Positions 24,601 through 38,700 of a DNA stretch of 64,000 nucleotides are shown one piece after another; position 1 is the stretch's first letter, and each line of letters starts with the position of its first letter. The notes under the pieces are model-generated. The model was not told the DNA's origin. It worked only from the letters and a program-made list of their open reading frames with translations, and searched no databases. Origin of the DNA: Cenococcum geophilum 1.58 (taxonomy: Eukaryota; Ascomycota; Dothideomycetes; Gloniales; Gloniaceae); assembly GCA_001692895.1 (NCBI GenBank), contig KV748221.1:1343056-1407055 (forward strand), read 5' to 3'. A program made the translations under genes and the position numbers.

Positions 24601-27064
24601 AGTATATTCTTAAGGTTATTAAGCTTAACGCCTAATTTATTTATATCTCTAATGTAAAATAGAAACGGGGTGTTTATAGAAACAACGTGAAAAGTAATAT
24701 ACCCTAAGGGGGTTTAGACTCTAATTGTGCTAAGAGAGATTATAGTACCCTTACCAAAACAAATTGTATATTAGTCAATCTAAACAGAGCTATTAAGCTA
24801 CTAGAGAGCTTAAACTTGAGGTTCTCCTACTATAGATACTCCTGCGGCTCCAGTATCTGGTATAATACCATAGAAGATATTCACTAAGTATTTGTCGTTA
24901 AAGGAGAATACGGAGCTCTCCTTTAGCTTATTAAAGATATCTAACTTTATAATAGAATGTAATGTAGATTAGTTATTAAGAATAGCAACGGTTTGTGTAC
25001 TATCTACCTTACCATACTTAGTAAAGTATTGGTTGGGTAAGTAGTTCTTAATTTCCATATCTATAAGGAGCTGTTTGGCCTTATTAACCTTACCCTTAAG
25101 ATCTTCTACGCCTTTATATTAAACTAGGAAGCTTTAGAAGTAGGCCATAGTAACCTTATAATTTCTAATATTTCTTATACTTTAGCGAAACTTGTTATAT
25201 ACCTCCTTTCGCTTATTAAGAAAATGCCTAGTTAACTAGTAATTTGGTTTCTTATAAACGTAGCATTTTTTCTAGCGATTACTTTAAAATAAACCTCTAT
25301 AAGGACCTCCACCTTTACCTTATAGTTATTAATTATACCCTCTACCATATTACCTACTACGGCCACTATATATTTAATTAGTCTAGTTATAATCATATTA
25401 GTTAGCCGGGTCGTCTGGGTTAATTAAAGTAGACTAAAGTTAAATGTTAAATTGCTATACTTCTTAAGAGCGTAGAGCGATGCTAATAGAAGATCTTAAT
25501 TAAGTATACACTCCTTTATAAGTATTTACAGGATTAAAGAGAGTAAGGTTATATTTTTTTAATATTTTAGTATACGCTAATAACTTAATTACGTAGGCTG
25601 AAATTCTCTTAATATAATTTAGATAGACCACGCTAAATCATCTAAAGTTAATTAAAGAGCTTTTAAAGATAATTAAGCCGAGGAACACCTAGGTTTATAG
25701 CAATAATCCTTAAAAAGGTAGTCTCTCTCTATTCTAACATATACTGCTACTTATTCTCTTCTGTTTTAAAGTGGCATCTTAACTTATATATTATGCGGTT
25801 AAAGTTATATCCTTTTCCTACTAAACAATTATAATAGAAGGTACTAGCTCGGCCCCTAAGCATAATAGAATAGGCGTTATGGTATTAATTAGACTCTATT
25901 CCCACCTTCTAGTAATAATTATAAAAGATACGCAATTTCAAATTAAGAATATTATATAATTCCCTACTAAACTTCTTCTCCTAATCCAAATAGAGCTTCG
26001 TAAGCTCTATAAGCAATTTTAAAATGCCTCTAATTTAAGATTAAAATAAAGGAGGTAGGAGTTACATTATAGGCTGCAGTAGGGACGTAGGTTTAGTCGG
26101 TAGAGTCTTTAGGTTATTAAATCGCGAAGTAATAGGATTCTGTGCCTGCTTTCGTTGGGGTATAGTATCTAACGTTAAAGTTACAGGTTAAATTAGAGAT
26201 AGAGGAGTTAAAGGCGGAGGTAGATTCGTCTCTAGAGATATATTGCTTAGATTCTATTATAAGTTAAGCTTCCTTATAGTGCGTAGTTAATGCTTAATCT
26301 CTTATAGAGTCTATTCGTGCTCTTCTTTTACGTTAATAATATGCTCCTAAATATTATCTTTAATAACTCCCCTATCTATAGGGACAAATACTCTATACTC
26401 CCAAAGGAAGTTACGGAAGTCCTATATAATATCCTTATTTATAGGAACCTATATTTCCTTTATCTATCTAATAAAATCCTCCTTTATATAATACTATAGT
26501 ATAGTATCATCGTATTCGCTATCTTTATAGTATGCCATATGGTATAATAGGAATCCGTTTAGGTCCTATTGCTCAGCGTTTATAGGGTTAATTATGGTTT
26601 TATTTTATATCTTTGGGTTAATATCTTTCTTATACTTCTTTAGGTAGGTTAATACCATAATGGCTATTATCTTGTTGATTAAAAAATAAGGAAAATGAAG
26701 GTTGTTTAACGTGTATTTAGGTATTAATTGTAATTCTATAATCTGCGAAGGTACATAGAGGGTGTTAAGGTAGTTATTTAACGCGTTTTAGACGTTAACT
26801 TAGGACCCTAGGTTTAGTAATACTTCTAACCTAAAGTACTTAACCAAGTCTTCGTAAATGTGGTTATTCTACATAATAGACGCAACTTGGTATCTCCTAG
26901 TACTCAATAACACTTTTATTACTAGTTTTCCACAAATCTAAGGTAGCACAGTATCGCTGAGATCTATTCCATATAAGCGCATATAGCACCCCTATATAAG
27001 ACTATCTCTTCTATTCAAAAACCTAGCTGCTCTGTAGTTAACTATATATTTAACCACTGATCAG

Positions 27065-27225
27065 TGTTAGTTATATAGGGTGACTCACCAATAATAACTA
27101 CTCGAGTAGGTTACAGTAATGTTGGTTAATATGCTTGTAGGAATAAGGAAGGACGAGGAGCCTAAGACTCCTCGCCACGCTAGTGCCGCGGCGACACGTA
27201 ACGACCGCTTGCCTCATTCCCAACA
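27065..27225 (-). repeat. 5' LTR of element F
   Basis: 161 bp. On the minus strand it begins TGTTGGGAATGAGG, a usual copia LTR start, and ends TATATAACTAACA. Confidence 0.9.
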
Positions 27226-27815
27226 CTATATAAATCTCTATAATTTTATAGAGGGGTCGCATTTTTAGCCGCACTCTTCCGCATCGTTTTATTAAGGTTA
27301 GATAGACTTTATCCTAAGATTCCTTTATAATTCTTCTTAACTCTATCTCGTGATAAATAACAATATTTTATAAAATACACTTAAGAATTTTCTTAAGTCG
27401 GCCGAGGTGAATCTAAAGCACCTATATTTTAATTTATCTCTTAAGCTTTTAGATAAAGGTAATATTGAAAGGTTAGTAAGGATATTTAAAGCTAGCTGCT
27501 TTTATACCGATAAGGGGAATTATATATCCGCGAAAATTAAAAAACATAACTTAGATGCTGCAGTTGCGCAATCCAGAAGAGTGGCCTCTAATTTATTCCG
27601 GATTAGATCCTTTCCTAGGCTTTCATTTCCTAAGACCTTTAATTTAGCATATCTATATAGATAAGACTTTACTAAGGCTGTAAAACAGGCATTTCCGCTG
27701 CCAGAAGATTAGTAGTAGATAGTTGACTTTTATATAACTAGTAGGCTCACTAGTATTAAGCTAAAAAATCACTAACTTAAAAAGGTATTTCTCTAGAAAT
27801 AGAGGCCTATATTTG
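27226..27815 (+). pseudogene. Unrecognised coding relic G, piece 2
   Basis: The plus strand holds an 85-codon open stretch (27407-27664) that looks like genuine protein: a helical, basic segment with LKHLYFNLSLKLLDKGNIER and AAVAQSRRVASNLFRIRSF. It lies between the target duplications of F and E, so it belongs to the sequence both elements landed in. I do not recognise the family. G+C and TA content show the same RIP damage as the elements around it. Confidence 0.4.
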
Positions 27816-28240
27816 TGTTACGGACGCTTTAAGTATAATGTTACGACTACTTAGAGAAGAGACGGAAGAAGCTAGTTGGTTGATTTAGGCACGGTCTAGG
27901 ATAGAGCCAATAGAACTATGTGACGAGGAATGGTAACCAAGGTCACATAATATGCTACATATTAAACAAGAGGAACGAGAGGAACTTACGTACCTTATGT
28001 ATAAGACGTACATTACGTACAAGAAGGATTTCATAGGAGTACGGTTGTGTATTTAAGGACCCTCAGTCCCTACCTAGATAGTTTCTTCCTTATAGTAATT
28101 CTTAGAATATAATTAGAGTTAATCTGTTAGGCAACTACTCCACTAGTTATTATTACGTTGTTAACTTTTATACTTGCATTTCCTATACACCTAGCCCATT
28201 AATAAACCCATCGTAGTTCTTACTACAAGGTTCCGTTATA
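27816..28240 (+). repeat. 5' LTR of element E
   Basis: 425 bp. It shares its start, its R/U5 half and its end with the D LTR. The central U3 (about 27950-28010) is unrelated to D's palindrome-rich U3 and contains an AGAGGAACGAGAGGAAC direct repeat. Confidence 0.93.
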
Positions 28241-31200
28241 TAATCACTACCTAGTTATAGTATTAATATAAGAAGTTAAATAACATGCCACCAAAAGTAG
28301 CCACTATGACGCCATTGACGGCAGCAACTACTTTAAGGATAGGAGGTGATACCAGTATGGCGGATACTAACTTATAGTAACCTATAACGGTCGGACAGCT
28401 ATAAGAAATAGTTAACTAGCTAACAGCTAACAATATAGTGTTAGAAGAAAGACTTAATAAAATAGGAGCAGTAAAGATCAAGCTACTATTAATTAAGAGA
28501 TTCATAGGAGAGAGGTTAAAGCTTAAAGAATTCCTTATATAGATATACTTTAAGGTCTTACAGGAGGGAGTAAAGTTACCTACACCCATGGATTAAATAG
28601 CCTACATAGGACTATTCTTATTAGGAAAAGCACTTAAGTAGTTTAAACCTTACCTTATAAAGATATAGGTAAACGGAATAACGACCACTAACCAAGACGT
28701 GCGATTTATATTCTTAAGTTAGGAAGAATTCGCAAAGCGACTTACGCAGATATTTAGAGACCCGGAAGAAACAACTACAGCGGAAAAAAAACTCCAGAAC
28801 CTCATATAATAAACTTTAGTAATTAAGTATACAACACAGTTTTAGACACTAGCAATATAAATAGAGTGGAATAATAGGGCGCTTATAGCATAGTATAAAC
28901 AGGGACTTAAGGCTAAAGTCTAGGACGCGATTATCCTAATAGAAGATGCGGACACCCTAAGGGAACTAATAGATTAGGCGATTAAGATTAATAATTAGAT
29001 CTACTAAAGGGAACAGGCTAAGAAAAGCTAGGATAGAGTTCTATAGTTATATAAGGCGCAGAGTACGCAACAATAAAAGCTAAGTTAGAAACTATAGTAT
29101 AGCGTAGAGCTAATAGACCTAAGTGGCACTAAAGAAGCCTATAAGAGATAGAGCAAACTATAGAAACCTAGAGGATAAGGATTAGGTGATTAAAGGTCTA
29201 AGGAGTAAAGGCTAAATTAGGGATCTTAATAGCAGAAGATATTTAGGCGGACTCCATAGTAAGAGAAATAGTTTAAAGAAGGAGCTTATATAAATTGTGG
29301 AAAACAGGGTTATTACGTTAGAGACTATAGAAGTGGGCAGAGTCACTATATAGTAAAGGGTATAAGACTAGTAGACGATATATATATATAAAGGGACAAT
29401 AATATACTGCAAGGAACAAAAGAATATTTAATTAGAAGTTTTGCGTTTTATTATAATAACGCATACTAAATTTATAAGGACGCTAAGTACGGCGCAAGCT
29501 ATTAGCCATAAGAGCCAGCACCTATAGGATATAGAGGAACCAACGAACTAGTTCGCAGATCGGATATTAAGGACGATAAATTTAACCTAGGCGAAACATT
29601 CCGTAACGATAAGGCAATAAGGGCCGCTTACTAGGAGTAAGCAGACCTTAGAAATATTATACTAGAGGTAGAGGGTAATTCCATTATAGAATAAGGAATA
29701 TTAATAGGGATTAAAACCCCACTAGACATAATATCTATCGCTTTATAAGACGCAAGAGAAGTAGAACAGTAAACTACTTTGGCACTTAATAAAGGCAAAA
29801 GGCCAAAGGCTTAAGATTCTTATAGCGAGATAAGAGATAACTAAGATTCTTAAAATGAAATAAGGTAAGCTTAAGGACCTATAATAGACGATAACCAATA
29901 GAGCAGAGCAGTAGCTTAGTTTAAAGATATACAAATAAGCTTAGGATAAGAATTCCTAACAGTATAAGATTCTTAAGACGAGATAAGTAAGATCTAGGAC
30001 TCTTAAGACGAGACAAGGATACTAGTTAAGCCTAGTTAGACTAAGGTAGGAGCTAAGCTTAAGTTAGAAGCGAGCTTAGGACTAAAGAACCTAAGAGGTT
30101 AAGAATTCGGAGTATAAATCAGGACACCTATAGACAAAAGGTAAGGAGCTTCTTTATAGATTAGAGAATCTGCGGCACAAATAGTAATTAGACTGGGAGA
30201 TAAATATATAGACCCAGAGGATTTATTAGTTAAATGAAGTATTCAGACTAAAGATTAAAAAATTAATACTAAGATTAAGAAGCAAGACAACTTTAAGGAT
30301 TAAAGCGTAAGGCGTAAACCAAAAGAAACTATAAAAGAATTTAGGTAAAGAATTATCGCATAGTAAGAATAGAAACTAGACAAGAGATCTAGTATATTAG
30401 GACGTATAAAGGATAAAGCACTAGTATAAAGAATTACTAATAGGCTGAGAGCAGGCATACTAAGAGCTAAGTGGCTTACTAAACTAAAACAAGAAGAGGA
30501 TCTAGGAATTCCTACTAGGTTTAAGAAATGATATACAAAAGGCTATTACGATGCAGTAATAAGAAGATACTTCCTTATAGATAGACCGTATACACTCCAG
30601 TAGCTATACTAAAAGTAGTATAGGCAAAGGCACAATAATAAGTGGGAAGATTTCTATATATAGTTGGATAAAAAAGTTATCTAGGACCACCCAATTATAG
30701 AGAAGGCTATAACGTATATTAAAGGAGCCTTAATTATAACGTCAAAGGATCTAAAGGAACGTTTAGAGGACTAGAGAAGCAAAAGACGCATCTTAGTACC
30801 TATGAATAAAGTTATAACGTTTAGATTAATATAATAAAAGTTTAAACTTAAGGATAAAGACGAGCTAAGAGTTAACCTAAAGCACCTAGCACACTACACG
30901 TTATTATAGATTGCGTGCGTAGACAATATATACGATATATATAAGAATCCAAAGAAAAAGAATCGGAAATACTCTATAAGGATATACTAGATAATGGATA
31001 AATAATAGTATAGGAATGCCAAATATATATATAGATAGCATCCAGCAGAGGTCTAAGAGGAAGAAAGTTTAGTACTTTAACTAGGAAGATTCCTTATAGA
31101 AGAATGCTTAGACGGATAATAGTAGTGGGAATGCCTAGAAAACACGTATCTATAGTATATTAAAGATAAAAAGCGAACTAGGTATTAGCCAAAGAGTAAG

Positions 31201-34200
31201 CCAAATACACCAGGATTAAGCAGCTAATAGTTAGGAAAAGTAGAGGCCCACGGGATTAAAGGGAGCTAGTAGTAGAGCCTTAGACCCTTAAAGGAATTTA
31301 AGAACAACACCTAAATTTACGAATTAATTAGTAAAATCAGCAGTTTAAAGCGCTAATAGATAGTAAGGCAACGCGAAACCATATCTTACTAGCAGTAGTT
31401 AAGAGAATAGGACTACCTTATAGATAAAAGGAGTAACCTTACCTATTAGTTACAATTTTAGGAGATCTAATAACCTATAGAGGAGGGATCATTAATCTTA
31501 AAACAGAACCTATTTAGATAACTATTAAAGGGAGACAAATTAAGATGTCTTTTAATATCCTACTATTAGGACGGGACGAGGCAGTATTAAACATACCTTA
31601 GTTATAGGAATACAATCCAAGGATCAATTGGATTACAGGTCAGGTCAATATTAAAGATACTTAACGCCGCAAGATATAATAATAAGCCAAGTTGGTATAG
31701 TACTAAGTAGGAGCAACCTATAAAGAAATAGAAAAAGGACTAAGTTATATACTAAAGAGATACCATAAGTATGGCAAGAAACTATAGTCACTAGAAAGTA
31801 AAAAGTTATTAAAGTATATAATATAGGACTATAAAATAGAGTTAGAACTAGGAATAAGTCTAAAGTTCTTTCCAATCTATAAGCTTACCGAAGAAGAAGG
31901 TAGAGCATTAAAAGAGTTTATCTAGGAAAATCTATAAAAGGGATATATTAGACTATTGCAGTCATTAGCGGGTTATCCAGTACTATTTATACTAAAGAAA
32001 AATAGCAAACTAAGGCTGTGTATTAACTATAGATAGTTAAACAGCATTACTAAAAAGAATAGGTATTCTTTACCCTTAATTAGCGAAATCTAAGACAGGA
32101 TAGGCAATGCGCAAATCTTTATAAAGATAGATCTAAGATAGGCGTACTATTAAATTAGGATTAAGAAAGGCAACAAATAAAAGGCAGCCTTTAGGTTAAA
32201 GGAAGAACTATATAAACCATTAGTTATACAATTTAGGCTTATAAACACACTAGCAACGTTCTAAAAGCGTACTAACAATATATTAGGAGAACACTTAGAT
32301 AAATTTATTATAGCATATCTTAACGATATTATTATCTACTTAATGACTAAGGAAGAATACGGGGAACACGTCAAATAGGTCTTAAGGAGACTATAAGAAA
32401 AACAGATGCTAGTAGCAATTAAGAAATGCGAGTTCTTTACCAGAAAGACTAATTTCGTTAAATTTATTATTAAACTAGGCTAACTTAGTATAGATCTAAA
32501 GAAGATCGAGGCTATAGTAAATTAGCAGGAACTAGAGAACGTTACATAGTTAAAATCGTTCTTAGGGTTTTGCAATTACTATAAAAGGTTTATAGCGCAG
32601 TGGTTAAAGGACATTAAGCCATTTACGCGGTTAATAAAGAAAGAGGAACTATAGGCATGGGGAGAAAAGCAAAAAGAACTCTTTAAGAAAGTCAAAAAGT
32701 TGTTCACCTAGGAGCCAGTTCTTAAGATCTATTAACTAGAACTAGAGACGGTTATAAAAATAGATACATTAGACTATACACTAGGGGCGTACTTTATACA
32801 AAGATATTAAGATGGATGGCACCTAGTAGTATACTATAGTTGGAAGATAACACTACCGGAGTTAAACTATAACATCTATAACAAGGAGTTATTAGGTATA
32901 GTTACAGCATTAAAGAAATAGAGAGCATTCTTATAAGGCACAGAGAAACCATTTATAGTTAAGACGGATTATAAGAACCTAATAGGATTCCTAACAATAA
33001 AGGAACTTAACTAAAGATAGGTTAGATAGGCAGAGATACTTATAGAATACTATTTTGAAATTTAGTATACCAAAGGTACAGATAATACGAGGGCGGATGC
33101 TCTAAGCCACAAAGCTAAACTATAAAATGAGGAAAAGCCATTAGGGGCTTTATTGCGAAAAGATATAGACGGGTTAATTAGGTATAATTATCCGAAAATT
33201 GCAGCAACTCAAAAGGACAATAAACTAGAAAAAGTCTATAAGACACTAAAAAGCTTTTAGGTATAAAGAATTCTAGAAGTATAGCTAGAAGATCTATAAA
33301 CGGATATATATAAAAATTAAGAAGTAAAGTATATCCTAAGAAGTATAGCAGAGCAGTTCGTAAAAGACTTCTATAAGGGACTAACCTAAGGACATAATGG
33401 AGCTATAGGCTTAGTGACGAGACTTTAAGAGAAGTACATTATTAACGGAATCTAGAGGATAGCTAGAAAGGTTATAAAGGAATATCTAGATTGCTAAAGG
33501 AATAAATTAATGAGGTATAAGCTATATAGAGGGCTACAACCTATTAAAATACCAGAGAGACCATAGGAGGTTATATTATAGGACTTTATTATTAAGTTGC
33601 TAAAATTAAAAGATCCTATTACTAGACAAGATTATAACGTAATCTTAGTAATAGTAGATAAGCTTATAAAGTGGGGATACTTTATAGCATACACAGAAGA
33701 AATCTCAGCGGAAGATGTCGCTAGAATCTATATTAAAGAAGTGTTTATAAGATATAGAGCACTAAGCAAAATTATATTGGATAGAGATCTAAGATTTATA
33801 GCAGTATTCTAGAAAGTATTTTTAGCGGAGCAAGGAGTTTAAGTAGCAACTTCTACTGTATATTATCTACAGATAGACGGTTAAACGGAAAGGTTAAATT
33901 AGACACTAAAGCAGTATCTAAGGCATTATGTCAATTATATACAGAACAATTAGGTATCGCTATTACTAGTTATATAGTTCGCATATAATATAACACCTTA
34001 AGAAGGAATAGGCATATTACTATTTAAGGTAAATTATGGATATAAGCCAAGAACATTGTTATTACTACGGCAAGCGAAGAAAACGAGTAGTACGGCTAAA
34101 GAAAGAATAAAGACGTTAATAAATCTTTATGTAGACCTTATAGAATTAGTAAAGAAAGTATAAGAGAGAATAAAAAAGTACTATAATACTAAGAGATCTA

Positions 34201-35341
34201 AGGGACTAGATCTTAAGGAGGGAGATAAAGTGTAGCTACTATATAAAAATTTTAAGAGTTAACGACTAAGTAAGAAATTAGACCACGTTAGACTAGGACC
34301 TTTTAAAATTACGCAGAGAATTTCACTGGTTATATTTAAGTTAAACCTACCAGCTAAAATAAAGATCTACCCTATATAGCATATTGCAATACTAGAGCCA
34401 GCATATAGGAATATTAAGCCACTGGTTTATAAAGCAGACACGTATAGAGGACAAGAAAAAGATAAATAGTAAGTTTTAAGGATTGTTAGTCACAAGAACA
34501 TTAATAATAAAACATAGTATAAAGTAAAGTAGATAGGCTATACTAAGACTACCTAGGAGCTACTANAGAATTTAAANAANGCTATAGGAAAGGTATAGGA
34601 GTATTAGAAGANATTAGGTNAGGCANTATTAACAAAGAAGGATCGCTAAAGAATAAGTTACCTAAGGGGGACCTAAGAAGAGCAGTTGCCGAACTACTCA
34701 GATCTGTTTCCTTCTCTGTTAAAAGAGAATCTGTTCTTTTATTACCCAGTTCCTATAAACCTTATTTTATAAGTTTCTACTCCTTAGAACGAACCTTCTT
34801 ATAAACCTTCTTAAAATAAAGCAGACGAGTAAACGCCGCAATTTAAGTATCTAAAGCCTTCTATTCCGCGTTACGGGAACGTTCTAACTTAGTAAGGGCT
34901 TGCGATAGTTTACTATCTAGCCGCGTAGCAGCAGATTAAATATAAGACCCTAAGACAAATTAATTAGGGAACTAGACGACTATTAAGAGTAATAGATCGC
35001 GTATACTTAGTATTAGAAGTAGAGCGAACGTTATAGGATAAACGAATATTTGCTTTAGTACACTCTAAATAAAAGGATGGTTATCGCGAAGATAGGTTTA
35101 CTAACGCAACGCAAACTAACCCCTTTTTTAAACAACGAGAACACGGAGACGGTATAATCTCACTAAGAGACAATATTGCAGTAATAGTGCGAGCACGACG
35201 TTGGGCGTGTGAAGAAGAAATTACTTTAGGTATAATAAGCAATAATATTAACCAAATTAATTAGACGGATATTATACCTCTAGTAAATAACTTAGAGATG
35301 TTTTAAATCTTTAAGGACGAAGATAAAGAGGAGGGAGATGG

Positions 35342-35766
35342 TGTTACGGACGCTTTAAGTACAATATTATAACTACTTAGAGAAGAGACGGAAGAAGCTA
35401 GTTGGTTAATTTAGGCACGGTCTAAGATGGAGCCGATAGAACTATGTGACGAGGAATAGTAACTAAGGTTATATAATGTGCTATATATTAAACAAGAGGA
35501 ACGAGAGGAACTTATGTACCTTATATATAAGACGTATATTACGTATAAGAAGGATTTTATAGAAGTACGGTTATGTATTTAAGGACCCTTAGTCCCTACC
35601 TAGATAGTTCCTTCCTTATAGTGATTCTTAGAATACAATTAGAGTTAATCTGTTGGGCAACCACTCCATCAGTTGTTATTACGTTGTTGACTTTTGTACT
35701 TGCATTTCCTACACACCTAGCCCATTAACGAACCTATTGTAGTTCTTGCTACAAGGTTCCGTTATA
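35342..35766 (+). repeat. 3' LTR of element E
   Basis: 425 bp, same length as the 5' LTR, carrying the same E-type U3. Confidence 0.93.
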
Positions 35767-38700
35767 ATTTGCTTAGCTTATATAAACCCCTAAAACCCTT
35801 ATAATAGGGAAAAGTATATATATATAAGATTCTACTAGAAGTATAATAATAGAGATAAAGAGCATAGGTAGCTAGCTAGATTAAGCCCTAATAAGAAGAA
35901 AGTATTTAAACAAATTTAGCGTAATAGGTGGTTTGCTAACCCTTTAAATAAGCTCCTTCCGTTTTCTAGATTATAGAAGAAATTCCATCTTAGATCTACA
36001 CGCGCTTTTATAAGCTAGAAGTATAAAGAAGTTCGTTAGTTATATATAATTTTAATTATATCTTTACTTATAAACTTCTAAGAATTCTCTAACTATATTT
36101 ATAAGATTTATTAAGTATAAAAATATATAATAGGGGGGGATAAGTCCCTCAGCGTATTTGTTAATAAAACTACAGTGCGGCTACTAGGGTCTCTTTTACT
36201 AAATTAGTGCTATAGGGATAAGGAAGTAGTTTAATCTCTCTTTAGTTCCAAAACTGTCTTTCCTAAGTTAGACAATCTATATTAGCGCTTATAATTCCTT
36301 ATAAATATCTTATTAGTAGATAGAATAATATTTACCTTATATATATTTTTTAAGGATACTAACTACATTGGCGTGTTTATAAAAAGAATAAGGTCGCTTC
36401 TACCACTTAAGGTTAAAGATTTAACTATTATAGTAATAAAAAAGTGCTATATAGGCCAGGCGCAACAGACTAGTTATTATATCGTTTAATTTAGGATATA
36501 GGATAAACGCTATATATATATAACCGAATCCTAGAGTAAGGAATAGAGTTACCTACAGCTCTGTCTTTTTATTATCTGCTACTACCCTAAGCTAAATAAG
36601 GGCAAAAATTCTTTAGCGTTCTATAGAGGAGTAAAGCTTAAGGCGCATGGGATAAACAAACCGCTACCTTTTAGCTTATTTAAATTTGCTAATCTCGCTT
36701 TTAAGCTAGGATTTAAAACTAATAAAATCTATTACTATTGGGATAAACTAAATAGAATTTAAGCTAGTATTTATAAACGTAGACCTAAAGAACTATTTAA
36801 TATTAATAATACTAAACTTAAATAAGAAGTATAAAGAGAGTAAAAGGCTAATAAAAAGATATTTTAACCTAAGCTAATTGCCCTATAGCCTGTTCCAAAA
36901 CTAACTACTAACTCTTTATAAATTAAGTTAAGATATAGCAAGCCTTCTAAAAGTTCGCGGGATTTTAATAGCAGATACCTCTTTTTGCCAACTTTGTGCA
37001 ATACAAAGAATAAGGATCGCAAGCGCTCCCTTACATCTTTTGCAGCTAAAATGCTTATTTTTTTGCTTTTTTTAGACGCCTAGACTTTAATTATACCAAT
37101 AGCACTAGCGACCTTAATAATACTAGCGCGATTAATAGCAATATGAATAATAATTATCCCGACTAATGCGAACAGACTAACTTAATGGCGCCATGTTCTT
37201 CGTCGGAAGAGCCTTTAAATGCTCTACCGCCCTACAATACTATCTAGTCTCTAACCCCTAAGCCTAACCATTACGGCTTATGTGGCTAACTTAGAGGCCC
37301 TAAAGGCATATATAGACTTAGATAGGAAGCTGTAATGGGTAATAAGTTAATTTTGTGGATCTGGATTCTAGCGTATATCTAAAATTTACTAACACTCTAG
37401 AGGGCATCGAGCATGCCATTTGTTTAATTAGGGAAATGAAAAATCCTCTAACGTACGGAGCCGTTAAAGAGCATCGCTTAAAAACAATTTATTTAAAGGA
37501 TATTTATAAAGACGCTAATTAACTAGGATGGGACCCTTTAGGATTTATCTTCTATCTAGATAGCTCGTCTAGACTTACCTATTTTATATTTAGTGTGGAC
37601 TTTAAAACCTGCTTACAGTATACTTTTAGCTAAGGATAAAGGATAAAGGCTAACCTATTAGACTTTGTGGGAATTGTTAGAGATAGCCCGCGCGTTATTA
37701 TCGTAATATATAATTACGGTACAGTAGGGCTTGTCTATTCCTACTAGTAATTATAGCCAAACTTATAACTTATAATAGACCTTTTTAGTGTCCGTATTGT
37801 TAAAAATGTTTTATAAGATATTAGAACTACTAAAATCATTAGGCGACTTATAGTGATAAACAGGAAAACCCTTATAAGTGCCCTATACGTAAACAGAAGG
37901 GTAGATCTTTAACAGCTAGATTATATACTAAAGCACCTTTAGGGCTATAGATAGAAGTTTAAATGCCCTAAATATTATAAGAAAATTAATATTATTTATC
38001 TACCGAATTAATAGATAAATATTATATAGCGGAAAGTGAATTTACTGGTAAAGAAGAAGAGAAATCCGATTTGGAAAGAGATTATTATATAGAATATATT
38101 CTTAACAAGACTTCCAGAGATAAATTTATAGCATTTTTAATAAAATAGAAGGGGATAAGAATGGGAAAAATCTTTAGGGGTTTTGGATATTTTAAAGGAC
38201 GTATAGATACTTTAGAAAAATAGTATTAATAAAGGGGAGGCAAAACCTTTTAACCGTAAGGATTAGGAAATAAGGTTAGTAAGGAGGATAATAAGGAAGT
38301 TATAACGGATAAGGCTGTATAATAAATTATTAGGATAATATAAGGTTGTCTTGCATAGTATAAAGCTATATAGAATGCTGCTTTTTGGCACTACGCCCCC
38401 TAGATATTATAGGGACCCACTAGCTAATTCTATTGTAATGTATTTATTGTTTACGCTAAATATATTAGTAGAATTCTATTAGTAGCCTATATACTTACTA
38501 ATGCAATTTCTTTAATTAGCTACCTTATTCGTTTAATACGGCTTACCTCTATTAAGGAACGCTCTACAACTATCTCGTGCTTATAGCTTACTTTAAACCA
38601 TTTTTTATTAGGATACTCCTAAGCCTAAAACTGGCTATATATAATATAATCTTTAAGTAAAAGGTCTTTAACACTCTTAAGCCTAGGCTCTACTTAAGAA

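Larger units (their letters stand above)
21179..27225 (-). mobile_element. Ty1/copia LTR retrotransposon F, full length, broken
   Basis: A 6,047 bp element on the minus strand with two 161 bp LTRs and a 5 bp duplication CTATA (21174-21178 and 27226-27230). On the minus strand a gag CCHC knuckle is visible near 25250 (CYVYKKP type), an aspartic protease near 24870-24700 (DTGAAGVSIVG) and a GAG-pre-integrase stretch near 24500-24400. Integrase, reverse transcriptase and RNase H should follow toward 21800. The order protease-integrase-RT marks copia. It is broken by RIP, with undetermined bases at 24444-24490. About 400 bp before the 3' LTR is a tandem-motif array. Confidence 0.9.
27816..35766 (+). 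mobile_element. Ty3/gypsy LTR retrotransposon E, full length, broken (sister of D)
   Basis: A 7,951 bp element with two 425 bp LTRs and a 5 bp duplication ATTTG (27811-27815 and 35767-35771). The order is the same as in D: gag from about 28285 with a CCHC knuckle at 29290-29350, retropepsin about 31330-31640, reverse transcriptase about 31900-32620, RNase H about 32720-33130, integrase about 33320-34050, chromodomain about 34470-34620, then a tail. The integrase core around 33597-33812 is still open (VIVDKLIKWGYFIAY, LDRDLRFIA). It is broken elsewhere by RIP, with undetermined bases at 34566-34626. It is inserted in relic G. Confidence 0.93.

Noticed and set aside
35767-37160. Idea that relic G is a DUF3435 tyrosine recombinase (Starship captain) or a telomere-linked RecQ helicase
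   Set aside because: I looked for their known motifs and found none that match; the family is left open.
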